Positions 48,133-58,604 of a DNA stretch of 64,000 bases are shown in pieces. The notes below the pieces were generated by a model. That model ran no database searches. It was not told the origin of the DNA and worked only from the letters and a program-made list of their open reading frames with translations. Location: assembly GCF_904849725.1 (NCBI RefSeq), contig NC_058521.1, positions 348,314,138-348,378,137 on the forward strand. The letters run 5' to 3'. Origin of the DNA: Hordeum vulgare subsp. vulgare. Lineage: Eukaryota > Streptophyta > Magnoliopsida > Poales > Poaceae. Position 1 is the stretch's first letter. Each line of letters opens with the position of its first letter. Position numbers and translations under genes: made by a program.

Positions 48133-49364
48133 ATGCCGAATGCAGGTATGATCAAGGTTACTGCAGGATGTCCTACCTTCGAAGGAAAGGACTTCCCCTA
48201 CTAGAAGACCAAGATGCAAATGCATCTTCAAGCAATTGACAACGATCTTTGGTGTATTTTGGAAAATTGTATTCCCTCCATCAATGCTACTATCTTTGCC
48301 GCTAATGTGAATAAGCTCAAGCAACTTGACTCACAAGTGAAGAATATCATCTGTGGTCACCTGAGCAAAGGTTAGTATGGCAGAGTTACTGCTTTGGGCA
48401 CAACTAAGCTTATCTGGAATAGGCTGTCCAAAGTCTATGAGGGAGTCTCAACACATCGTGACTCTCGTGTCGATGTTCTTCGCAATCTCTTCAATCGTTT
48501 CAAGAGTCTTGACAATTAAAGCTGCCAAGATACCTTTGAACGCCTTGCTGACATCTCAAATGAATTGCAAGATTTGAGAGCTAGAGACATCATTGACCAT
48601 GAAGTTTTGAAGAAACTGGTATGATCTCTTGATCCATCATTTGACAGACTAGTTCTGATGATCCAAGAAGGAAGAGACTTCAAGATGCTTGATCCTGCTG
48701 ATATAGTTGAGAGACTGAATACTCATGAATTCCAACAAGAAGAAAAGAGAGATCTGTATGGACCAAGCTATTCAAGACCATGTGCGCTGAAGGCTAAGGT
48801 TGTTTGCTCATCTGAAGAAGAAGATTCGGATTGCAGTCTTGCTGACCCTTAAGAACTTAGACAGGAACTTGCAATGCTCGTGAGGAAATTCCAAAAGTTC
48901 ACAAAGCTTGCCCAGTTTGGAAAATTCTCAAGAAAATATACGAGGAAATCAGAATCTTCAACTGAAGACTAAAAGAAAAGAACCTCCAGAAATGCAAGAA
49001 ATCTGGTCACTGCATTCCTGATTGTCCTTGCTGGGTGAAAGAATGAAAGAAGAAGAAATACAAGGATGAAAGTTCTGATGAGTCGAAGAAAAAGAAGAAA
49101 TCTTCAAAATCCTCATCTTCAAAGTCCTCATCGCACAAGAAGACTAGTTTCAGAAAGGTTCGGGCACTCATTGGCAAGGAAATGTATTCTGAAGAAGAAT
49201 CTCTGGAACGCGATGAAGAGGAAGGTTCTAAAGTGTAGTCGGAATCTGGTGTGGAAATCCTTGCACTTGCTACCACATTCATCAGCAAGTCGATCTTCAA
49301 CCTTGAAGAAACTGACAAGGCCAACTACAGTGATGAATATGCTGACGACTTTGTCCCAACCTAT
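48133..49364 (+). pseudogene. Copia2 gag (degenerate, truncated by CACTA)
   Basis: Starts MPNAGMIKVTAGCPTFEGKD. The gag core follows with KLIWNRLSKVYEGVSTHR, then FERLADISNELQDLRARDII, KKLV and FDRLVLMIQEGRDF. In-frame stops begin at 48202-48204 and recur near 48374, 48519, 48622 and 48850. A zinc-knuckle remnant near 48985-49030 reads KCKKSGHCIPDC, with the first Cys of the knuckle lost and a frame change beside it. A Lys/Ser-rich stretch and LEETDKANYSDEYADDFV lead to the CACTA insertion at 49364. No Copia2 pol lies in the window; it would be beyond the CACTA. Confidence 0.85.
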
Positions 49365-49680
49365 CACAACTGGAATCCAGTTCTTTGTCGTCAGCCAGTT
49401 CTTTGCCATCTGCTGGCTGACGGCAAAGAACCTCTTTGCCATCAGTTCACACAAGGCAGACGGCAAAGGACTGACACATGGCAAAAATACTATTTGCCAT
49501 GTGTCGGCCCTTTGCCGTCTGCCAGCGGACGGGAAAGAGACCGAGGGCAGATGGCAAAGAGGACGGGTGGGTCCCATGCCTGCCGTGTCCGACATCCGGG
49601 GGCCTTTGCCATCCGCGGGCCTTTGCCGTCTGCCATGGGGCCTTTTGCCGTAGGGGGGCGGACGTCAAAGGGGCTTCCCT
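49365..49680. repeat. CACTA subterminal repeat array
   Basis: At least ten copies of TTTGCCGTCTGCC, its variants (TTTGCCATCTGC, TTTGCCATCAG) and their reverse complements (GGCAGACGGCAAAG, GGCAGATGGCAAAG). Short repeats of this kind bind the TNPA-type protein in En/Spm. Confidence 0.8.
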
Positions 49681-49754
49681 ATAACGGCCGTTAACCCCCT
49701 CCTCGGTCACTGTCTCTCTCTTCCCCCGGCCAGTGTCTCGCTCACTGTCTCTCT

Positions 49755-49935
49755 CCACGACGACCCCCTCCCCGCGGCGAGTCCCTCCGCGCGGCAAGCC
49801 CCCCCCCCCCCCCCCCCGCGGCGAGCCCCCCCACGGCGAGCCCCTCCCCGCGATAGCCCCTCCCCGCGGCGACCCACCCCCGCGGCGACCAACCCCCGCG
49901 GGAAGGCCCTCCCCGCAGCGAGCCTCCTGCCGCGC
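49755..49935. repeat. GC-rich minisatellite with C17 run
   Basis: Degenerate repeats of CCCCGCGGCGA(G/C)CC surrounding a homopolymer of about 17 C at 49800-49816. Long proline- or glycine-rich ORFs on both strands come from this composition. Confidence 0.8.
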
Positions 49936-50142
49936 GCCCCCTGCCCCCTTGCCGTCGTCCACCACCGCCGCCGCTGCCCCCTGCCGTCGTCCACTGCGGT
50001 GAGTTCTTCTTCTTTTTCTTTTTAAAAAAGTTAATTACTTTAGTTAGTTTATTAGATTAGTTTTTTATTATATATAGGGTAATTTAGTTAGTTTATTTGG
50101 TTAGATTATTAGGCTAATTAGGTTAGTTAGTTAGGGTAGAAG

Positions 50143-50535
50143 AAAAAAAGAGGAAAAGCAGAAGGAAAAAAAGAAAAAGAAAAAAGGAAAAGAAGAAAAT
50201 AATTAGAAGAAGAACGAAAAGAAGTAGAAGAAGAAGAGGAGGAGGAGGAGGAGGAGGAGAAAAAAGAAGAAGAATAAGAAGAAGAAGAAGAAGAAGAAGA
50301 ATAAGAAGAGGAGGAGGAGGAGGAGGAGGAGGAGTAGAAAGAAGAAGAAGAAGAAGAAGAAGAAGAAGAAGAAGAAGAAGAAGAAGAAGAACAAGAGGAA
50401 GAAGAAGAAGAAAAAGAATAGGAGGAGAAAAAGAGGAGGGGAGGAGGAGGAGAAAGAAGAAGAAGAAGAAGAAGAAGAAGAAGAAGAAAAGAAGAAGAAG
50501 AAGAAAAAGAAGAGAGAGGAGAAGAAAGAAGAGGA
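50143..50535. repeat. (GAA/GGA)n purine tract
   Basis: Nearly 400 bp of purines on the plus strand, with long pure GAA and GGA runs (for example 50341-50391). The minus-strand Ser/Leu/Phe-rich frames here are low complexity. Confidence 0.92.
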
Positions 50536-50544
50536 AAAGGGAAC

Positions 50545-50930
50545 ACCGACACCCTGAAACTGACCCTCGACCCCTGACCCCTAAGGCCCGACGCCACAGA
50601 CCCCCGACCATCGACCCGCGACGCCACTGACCCCCGACCCCCGACCCCCGACGCCACAGACCCCCGACGCCACTAACCCTTGACCCCCGACGCCACTTAC
50701 CCCCGACCCAGACCCTCGGCCCACGACTCCCGAACCCCACGCTCGACGCCACCAACCCCCGACCCCCGATGCCACTAACACCCGACATCACTGACCCTCG
50801 ACCCCCGACGCCACTGACCCCCCACAACCGACGCCACTAACCCCCCGACCCCCGATGCCACCGACACCCGACACCACCGACCCTCGACGGCACTGACTCG
50901 CGACGCCACTAAGCCCCGACCCCCGACACC
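50545..50930. repeat. CCCCGACGCCACTGA minisatellite
   Basis: More than a dozen degenerate units built from CCCCCGACGCCACTGAC and CCCCCGACC, in tandem. They give spurious Gly/Val-rich frames on the minus strand (50123-50827). Confidence 0.9.
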
Positions 50931-51350
50931 TCTTCTGCCTTCTGTTGAACGAGAAGGTGCTTTTCGGCCTTCGAGAGGCTCACGAGGTCATAGTTTTGTA
51001 AATTATGAGTTAGTTCACATATTTTCCGATTATGTTAATTATAAAAACATCGTATTTGTGTTGATCGTGTGAATTTCAATGTGCAGTTGTTCGACGACCT
51101 CCACGTGCGTTGGACGAGCTCCGCCCTTGCGTTTGTTGGTGAGCACAAATGACTTCTCCTCCTACCCCCTTAATTTGCTCTGTCCCGGTCTTCATGCCGA
51201 TGGAAGTTGCTAGCTATAGGTTTCTTCAATCATGAGTATGCATGACCAGTATGCGTCTCCCGTTCGAAAGTGCGACATCTATAAATATGCATTTCTTTGC
51301 ATATTTATAACCGCCATTCTTTCGAATTGTCCAACATTATCCATGGACAG
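50931..51350 (+). other. CACTA 5' leader of the transposase gene
   Basis: No ORF of note. A probable untranslated exon/intron region with candidate splice sites around 51080-51090 (TGTGCAG before TTGTTCG). It precedes the hairpin and the transposase start. Confidence 0.4.
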
Positions 51351-51567
51351 CCCGAGTATGTGTAGATTGGGTTTGTTTTCCCGTATGCTGTGCTCCGGAT
51401 CCGATGCAGAATTTCGTCAGTGCCTCCCCTGTTGTTCTCCGGGTACACATCCTCTCTGCTTATTGCCGAGACGTGTATCAGGAGAATAGCGGGGAGGTGC
51501 TGCCGAAATTCTGCGTCGCATCTGGAGCAGAGCATGGGAAAACGAACCCAATCTACACATACTCGGG
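51351..51567. repeat. 217-bp near-perfect hairpin in the CACTA leader
   Basis: The left arm (51351-~51455) starts CCCGAGTATGTGTAGATTGG and the right arm (~51463-51567) ends with its exact complement (CCAATCTACACATACTCGGG). Similarity runs through the whole arms, with a loop of only a few bases around 51455-51463. RNA across it would form a stem of about 105 bp. It lies 137 bp upstream of the transposase ATG. Confidence 0.88.
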
Positions 51568-51703
51568 TGGGATTAGGACCTATCTTTACCTATTAGCGTG
51601 TATGTTGCATGGACGTAATAAAACTGACAAACTTGATTAGCGTATGAATATAGATGATGAATTATATATTTATTTCTTGTGCCCTCATAGGTAGCTAGGC
51701 AAC

Positions 51704-54700
51704 ATGAGTGACCGTGCTTGGATGTACACTGGTCACCCTAGTCAGAAAGACATGACCCATGAATGGTTAACAAAAACCAGGGGGTTTGTGAGAGCCGCAT
51801 TTGCAAATGGCCAGCAAAAAACATGGTGCCGCTGTCCCAACTTCGACAACTGGAAAAAGCAGACACAGTTTGAAATGGGTAAACACCTGCAGAAGTGGGG
51901 TTTTACGCCAAAATATACGGTGTGGACTTTTCATGGTGAGTCTGACCAACGTGCCACAGCTGAGGTGATTCGTCGTCGCACCGACGAGCATGGTACCGGG
52001 ATTGAAGACATGGTGCAAGACTTTGATGATGCTCGGGATTCGGACAATGAGATGGAGGAATCTGCAAAGGCCTTCTATGAAATGTTGGAGTCTTCAAAAC
52101 ATCCTCTCCACGAGCGGACTGAGCTTTGTGAGCTGGATGCCATCGCGCAAGTAATGGATCTGAAGGCTCAATTCAACCTAGGCACAGAATGCTACGACGC
52201 GATGATGACGATATTTGGACGCTTTCTACCCAAAGGCCATGTACTGCCTGCAAACCTATACCAGTCAGAGAAAATCCTCCGTGTACTTAAGATGCCCTAT
52301 GAGAAGATACATGCCTGTGAGAATGGATGTGCCTTATTTAGGCTTGAGTATGCAGCCTTGAACTATTGCCCCATTTGCAATTCTTCCAGGTATATTGTGG
52401 TAGACAACGGCATGGGTGAGAAGAATAAGACCAAAATCCCCATTAGTGTTCTTCGGTATCTGCCAATCGTACCAAGACTTCAACGTGTTTTCATGGTCGA
52501 AGAGACGGCCAGACAGATGACATGGCACAAATTGGGCAAAATAACCGAACTAGATGCGGATGGGAACAAGATGCTGGTACACACTTCAGATGGTTTTGCG
52601 TGGAGGAACTTCGATGCATTACATAAGGATAAATCGGAAGATCCAAGGCAACCTAGAGTTGCCATCAGCACGGATGGGTTCAATGTGTATTGTATGACGG
52701 CAACACAATACAGTTGTTGGCCTGTATTTGTCATTCCACTAAATTTGCCACCCGGAGAGATTATGAAAAGAAAGAACATTTTCCTGACATTGATAATTTC
52801 AGGGCCCAACTATCCGGGGAAGAATATGAATGTGTACATGCAGCCGCTTAAGGATGAGTTGCAAGAAGCCTGGGATAATGGGATCAAGACCTACGACGCG
52901 GCTACCAAAACAAATTTCAAAATGCTTGTGTGGTACATGTACTCGATGCATGATTATCTAGCGTTTGCGCTATTCGCTGGCTGGTGTGTGCATGGAAGGT
53001 TCCCGTGCACCACATGCAAGGTAGCTCTTCAGTTCCGTTGGCTGCAGGCTGCTCGCAAGTATTCTTGCTTCGACATGCATAGACAATTCCTGGATCCTGA
53101 CCATAAGTTCAGAAAAGACAAGAAGAATTTCATCAAAGGTAGAGTTGTCAAAAACACTGCACCAACTGCGTTGATAGGCCAACAGACACTTGATCAGTGA
53201 AACGCTCTCGATCCTGATCCATTGCGTCCAGGATATTTCAAAGGTATAATACGGAACACGCCTGGACTCACGAGTCATGCTTATGGGATCTGCCTTACTT
53301 CAAAGACCTCCTTGCCCACACAGCATTGACGTGATGCACACTAAAAAGAATATCGCGGAGGCCATTTTTGGTACATTGTTCGACATAGAGGGGAAGTCAA
53401 AAGATAATCCTAAGGCTAGAATCGACCTGGAGGCTCTATGTGATAGACCGTTGCAAAACTTGCGGCAACGGAAACGAAAGCAAAGCATAGCGAAGCCAAA
53501 GGCATGGTTCAATCTTGAAAGGCCAGCTATGATGGAAATGCTATTGTGGGTGAAAATGCGGTTGATGTTCCCCGATGGGTATGCTGTGAATCTAAAGAGG
53601 GGAGCGAGTCTTGAAAAATTGAAAATATTTGGGCTCAAGAGTCATGATTGACTCATATGGATTGAGCGGGTAATGACGGCGCTTTATCCCTGAGGATGAA
53701 TGGCTAGTACTGGCAGAGCTGAGCTATTTATTCCGTTCTCTTTGTGCGAAAGAACTATCGCCTGGCGTTCTAGATGAAATGGAAGAGTTGGCACCGGAGT
53801 TGATCTGCAAATAAGAAAAGATCTTTCCACCGGGCTTCTTTAATCCAATGCAACATTTGATTTTGCATCTCCCGACCGAGGCAAGAATGGGGGGGGCGTT
53901 CAAAATCGATGGTGCTACTCAACTGAGAGGATGCAGAAGACGCTTCGAGCTAAGTGTAAAAATAAATGTAGAATTGAAGCATCGATGGCCGAGGCATTCA
54001 TTACTGAGGAGGCGGCAAACTTTGTGACAGCACACTACGAAGCCAAAAATCATCATTTGCATAACCCGAAGCCTCGGTACAATGATGGTGATCCAAAAAA
54101 AGTTCGATCCAACCTGAGCCTATTCAAAGGTAAGCTCGCACCATCCGGTGCTTCGAAAGGGAAATCGTTGGATGTCGAAGAATGGCGGACCATTTCTTTG
54201 TATATCTTCACCAACCTAATAGAAGTGCGGCCGTACATCGAGTAAGTTCTCGGTAATTTATTGTTCCGCAATTTCTAATTGCTATGAACTACTCTTATTC
54301 TCGGATATTTGATATAGTCGATACGTCGCCGAATTCTCGGATGGAGCGGTCATCGAAAAGGATTCCGTCGAAGAGTATGAGCTTCTCGCAAAGCATGGAG
54401 GCGACTATCCCGGTTTCATCTCTTGGTTCAAACAAAGGGTAATTAATTACCATTATGGGCCATTTGATTTCTTGGTCTAATTTGCGGCTAATGCATCCAT
54501 TCTTTCGTATTAAACTTGTAGGGTGATGCAGAGTCTATGGACGCCGAGTTGAGACAAGTCGCTAATGGTTTTGACTATAAGGTCTATTCATTTGACAAAT
54601 ACAACATCAACGGGTATCACTTTCGTACCTTTGGCAAAGAGCTATCTATGCCCAACCTAAAGACTACAAATTGTTCTGTCTCTGCTATCGGCGAAGGAGA

Positions 54701-55222
54701 CACCGAGGATTATGGAAGAGTTGAAGCAATTTATGAACTTCTATTCTATGGTGAAAACCCACCGACCGTCGTAGTCATCAAATGTTATTGGTTTGAGCCG
54801 AGGGAGACTAGAAGGACTCATGAACATATAGGACTAGTCGAAATCAACCAAAATACCCACTTAGATGTCCCGATGTCTATATTACGGCTCAACAGGCGAC
54901 ACAAGTTTTCTATCTACCGTGGGCCTGCCAAACTGATCCAAATCTCAAAGGTTGGGATGTCGTTTATGAAGTGCCACCACATTTTAGACCACCTACCCTC
55001 AATGAAGAGGATTACGAACCTCACATTAACCCAGACACATATGAGGGAGAATTCTTCCAAGAAACACGTATGTCCAAGAAACGTTTCAAGAACCGCTCTA
55101 CTTCATCCAAGAACATTGAAGTAGACAGCGACAGTGAATCCCTCTTAACCCCTGAGCCCGAGCAGGAAGAGCTGGAAGAAGAAGAGGTTACTGCTGCAGA
55201 AGACCTATCACTTCTTGACTGA
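51704..55222 (+). pseudogene. CACTA transposase, TNPD/TNP2 type, with DUF4218 and DUF4216 parts
   Basis: The start ATG 51704 follows a splice-acceptor-like CCTCATAG. The N-terminus (DRAWMYTGHPS ... FVRAAFANG) is the transposase-associated domain. CPICNSSRY (near residue 227) and the DDE-type TNP2 core follow: AISTDGFNVY supplies an Asp at residue 324, then MHDYLAF and PCTTCK. A TGA at 53198-53200 cuts the frame after TLDQ and a shift near 53270 follows. The MHxEKN motif reads MHTKKN (53334-53351). The DUF4218 part (53640-54241) is broken. Two later introns are clean: 54242-54317 and 54439-54521. The DUF4216-like part starts near 54537 (VYSFDKYNINGYHFRT) and shifts frame near 54870. The acidic tail ends EDLSLLD at 55222. 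The product would cut and join element ends in the nucleus; this copy cannot. Confidence 0.92.
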
Positions 55223-55535
55223 TTACATAATGGTGGCCTTCCACATGTTCTTCATGATAGTGATGATGATGATGCATTTATTGATGATAGTGATGATCAT
55301 GATGCATTTATTGACCCCGAAGCATATATAGACGAGCACGGTTGTTATCAGTTCATGTCAGGTATTCAACTATTATACTATATAAAATTTTGAGTTCATG
55401 TTAGGTATTCAATTTTTATTAGTCATGTTGGTATTTATGACGATGATACACTTAAATTATATACATTTTATTACTCATGTTGGTATTTATGTTGTACTAA
55501 TTTCATTTACTCTTTCTCATGACAGGTGTTGAAAG
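55223..55535 (+). other. Spacer between CACTA transposase genes
   Basis: No gene. It contains tandem GATGATAGTGATGATGATGA-type repeats (55255-55320) and copies of CATGTTGGTATTTATG that recur in the intron-like sequence at 55716-55800. Confidence 0.6.
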
Positions 55536-57059
55536 ATGGTGGGAAAGGGTCGAAAGCACTCCGCGGCTCCTTCTTCGTCGGCGGGTGATGGGGTGGGTAC
55601 TTCCATTCCTGCCTCGCCTCTTCGGAGAGCGTTGCTCTCTACTCTGCAAGGAGCGCCCCCCATGAGAGGAGGTCGACCCCCCTCGAAGCTGAGAGGTACT
55701 AAAGGTACATGTTTTATCCATGTTGGTATTTATGTTGTACTCATGTTGTATGCATATTGGTATTTATATACATTTTATTACTCATGTTCGTATTTATGTT
55801 GTACTAAAGGTACACGTGGCCGCGGGAGAGGTAGGGCGGTGGCTGCCACGCCTTCTGAGGTGGGGGCTACACGGTCTCCGCCACCACCCCAAGCTAATTC
55901 ACCTGAGCACATGACTTCTAGGGTGGATTCGTCTGAGGTGGAGGCTACACGGTCTCCGGTTCACGAGCCTTGGGTCGACGAGCCTCAGGTCGACGAGCCT
56001 TCGACCCATGAGACTCGTGTCCCAGAGGCTTCATTCCAGGCGACTCCGGAGCAAAGCAGGGATGAGGGTACGTCCCAAAAGACCCAGTGGGATACCTGGG
56101 CTGAGCCAAGTGGCCATGCTGGTAGCGACGAGGAGCTGGATGAGGGGCCTACCGTCTACCAGCGTGGTAGTTCGGGGCTCCCGCTCGTGCCGGCGACCCC
56201 CGAGCTGAGGTGGTCGATTAGGCCAAATGGTGACAAGTAAGTTAATTTACTCTTATTTAACCTTTTGCCTTCGCGTTTTCTCAAATATCTAATGTTTTGG
56301 CTTTAATTTTTCATACTGTAGGGGTTGGATTGTTGCCAAGGGTGTCCGCAAGCCCAACAACGTCCTTGGTGTGCTTTGCCGTAAAAACTTCCCAGGGTTT
56401 GTTACGTTGCCCGGTCGGGAGCGAGAGGTAGGAATGACGTGGGAGCACTACTTGGGTTCCCCGGCCCCGCCGGAGGTGGAGATCGACGGTGTTTTGTGTG
56501 ACACGAGGGCGGACTTGGTGACCCCAAAGTTCTGGGTAATTTCTCCTTCACACAATTATAAATCAACCATAGCTATTTATTGTACTAATCGGTGTTGTCT
56601 CGTTTGCATACCTACTACAGGTGTGAGGAGGGATACGAGGAGGACGCGTCAAAGGTCATCGAAACCGAATGTCGCCGCCTACTTCAAAACTTTCGGCACG
56701 AGGCTCGGTTGCAGGTTGTTCGAGACTACTATGCCACGCGGCATATTAGGATTGACAAGGCGAAGTGCCGTGATGCTAAGATGGAGAAGGAGCATTACAT
56801 GAAGGTAATTACATATTATTAAGGCTTTGTAGTTAGTTTCCTTGATTTGGTTCTTACGCGCTCAAATTTCTCTTTATTAACTTAGGTGCCCCCGAGATGG
56901 TGTGTGGATAAGATTGATTGTTGGGAGGCCTTGGTGGATCAGTGGTGCTCCGAAACGTGGGAGGCCAGCCACAACAAGGCCAAGGAGAGGCGTGGCAAAA
57001 TGGTTGGCGTGCCACACCATCAAGGGAGCGTCAACTTAATCCAATTTGGCGAGAACTGG
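55536..57059 (+). CDS. TNPA-like CACTA protein (Transposase_24 type), 3' end lost
   Basis: Starts MVGKGRKHSAAPSSSAGD. Proposed exons are 55536-55704, 55810-56236, 56322-56535, 56621-56804 and 56886-57059, with GT donors (GTAAGT, GTAATT, GTAATT, GTATGT) and AG acceptors. The first two exons encode a Pro/Ser/acidic linker (repeated VDEP, EVEATRSP/EVGATRSP). The later exons give GWIVAKGVRKPNNV, PGREREVGMTWEHYLGSPAP, then HEARLQVVRDYYATRH and KMVGVPHHQGSVNLI, which match the conserved core of CACTA TNPA-like proteins. The phase at the 56535/56621 junction does not close cleanly, so one boundary may be off or an indel present. The gene is cut after exon 5 by the BARE-like insertion. In En/Spm, TNPA binds subterminal repeats. 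Confidence 0.72.
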
Positions 57060-57085
57060 GTATGTGGTTTGCTTCATGCCTCATG

Positions 57086-58584
57086 CAATTCTAAGCGTAG
57101 CACTAGATCATATTGTTCGTATGCTAAAGCTTTTATAATGTCAAGTGTATTTTCCATCAATCATGAGATTGTGCAACTCTCGGATACCGTAGGAGTGCTT
57201 TGGGTGTATCAAACGTCACAACGTAACTGGGTGACTATAAAGGTGCACTACGGGTACCTCTGAAAGTGTCTGTTGGGTTGGTACGAATCGAGCTCGGGAT
57301 TTGTCACTCCGTGTGACGGAGAGGTATCTCTGGGCCCACACGGTAGAACATCATCATGAGATCAATGTGACTAAGGAGTGAGTCACACGATGACGTGCTA
57401 CGGAACGAGTAAAGAGACTTACTGGTAACGAGGTATAGGTATAGGTATACCGACGATCGAATCTCGGGCAAGTTCTATACCGACAGACAAAGGGAATTGT
57501 ACACAGGATTGATTGAATCCTTGACATCGTGGTTCATCCGATGATATCATCGTGGAGCAAGTGGGAGCCACCATGGGTATCCAGACCCCGCTGATGGTTG
57601 TTGTCCGGAGAGGTGACTCGGTCATGTCTACCTGTCTCCCGATCCCGTAGGGTCTACACACTTAAGGTTCGATGATGCTAGGGTTATAGGAAATTGTTAT
57701 ATGAGGATATCGAAAGTTGTTCGAAGTCCCGGATGAGACCCCGGACATCACGAGGAGCTCCGGAATGGTCTGGAGGTAAAGATTGATATATAGGACGGAT
57801 TGTTTTGGACACCGGAAGTGTTTCGGGCGTCGTTGGTAACGTACCGGGACCACCGGAAGTGGCCCCGGGGGTCCACCGGAAGGGGGCCACGACCCCGGGA
57901 GGCTAGATGGGCCAAGTGCGGGAGGGAACCAGCCACTAGGTGGGCTGGTGCGCCCCCCACACTCAGCCAATGGCGCAAGAAGAGGGGAGAGGGGGGAACC
58001 CTAGCGCAGGTGGGCCTAAGGCCCACCAGAAGGGTGCGCCACCCCTCCTCCCCCCCTTGGCCGCCGCAGCTCCTCCCATCTTGGGTTGCCGCCCCTCCCA
58101 GGAGAGGAAAACCCTCAAGGGGGCACAGCCCCTCCTTCTCCCTATATATAGTGGGCACTTTTGGCCTGTTGGGGACACCAATCTTCCTCTCCCTCGGCGC
58201 AGCCCTGCTCTTCTTTCTCCTCCTCTGCCGGTGCTTGGCGAAGCCCTGCCGGGAGACCTCGTCTCTCTATCGACACCACGCCGTCGTGCTGCGGAGACTT
58301 TCCCCAAGTTCTCCCTCCTCCTTGCTGGATCAAGGTGCGGAAGACATTATAGGGATGCACGTGTGTTGAACGTGGAGGTGGCGTAGTTCGGCACTAGATC
58401 GGAATCACACCGCGATCTGAATCGCCGTGAGTACGACTCCATCAACCGTGTTCTAGTAACGCTTCCACTTAGCGATCTTCAAAGGTATGAAGATTCACAC
58501 ACCCGTCTCTCGTTGCTGCTCTCTCCATAGGAAGATCTGAATATCCATAGGATTTTTTTTGAATTTATGCTAGGTTACCCAACA
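57086..58584 (+). repeat. BARE-like 5' LTR, lacking its first ~265 bp
   Basis: Begins within CAATTCTAAGCGTAGCACTA, which matches 63219 onwards in the 3' LTR, and ends GTTACCCAACA. TATA box TATATATA at 58143-58150 followed by GTGGGCAC. ORFs of the GC-rich R/U5 part (57662-58386, both strands) are not genes. Confidence 0.92.
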
Positions 58585-58604
58585 GTGGTATCAGAGCCAG
58601 GTTT
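58585..58604 (+). promoter_or_regulatory. BARE-like primer-binding site
   Basis: GTGGTATCAGAGCCAGGTTT directly after the LTR. Complementary to plant initiator-Met tRNA. Confidence 0.92.

Larger units (their letters stand above)
49365..57085 (+). mobile_element. CACTA (En/Spm-type) DNA transposon, right end missing
   Basis: The left terminus is read as CACAACTGGAATCCAG after the trinucleotide tat. It is followed by an array of TTTGCC(G/A)TCTGCC-type subterminal motifs in both orientations, a 5' leader with low-complexity tracts, a hairpin, a TNPD-type transposase gene (51704-55222) and a TNPA-like gene (55536-57059). The transposase family is diagnostic of CACTA. The element is interrupted at about 57085 by the BARE-like copia, and its right terminus and second TSD are not in the window. 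CACAA in place of CACTA at the tip is a mutation or a one-base error in my boundary. Confidence 0.85.

Noticed and set aside
50123..50827. 234-aa minus-strand ORF, Leu/Phe/Ser-rich
   Set aside because: It is the translation of the GAA/GGA purine tract and the adjacent minisatellite; low complexity, no domain.
50545..50930. Regularly repeated units that could suggest a CRISPR-like array
   Set aside because: The units are contiguous and degenerate with no unique spacers of constant length, and the context is a plant CACTA transposon: a minisatellite.
57662..58386. Six overlapping ORFs up to 189 aa on both strands
   Set aside because: They lie in the R/U5 part of the BARE-like LTR; a GC-rich leader with chance frames.
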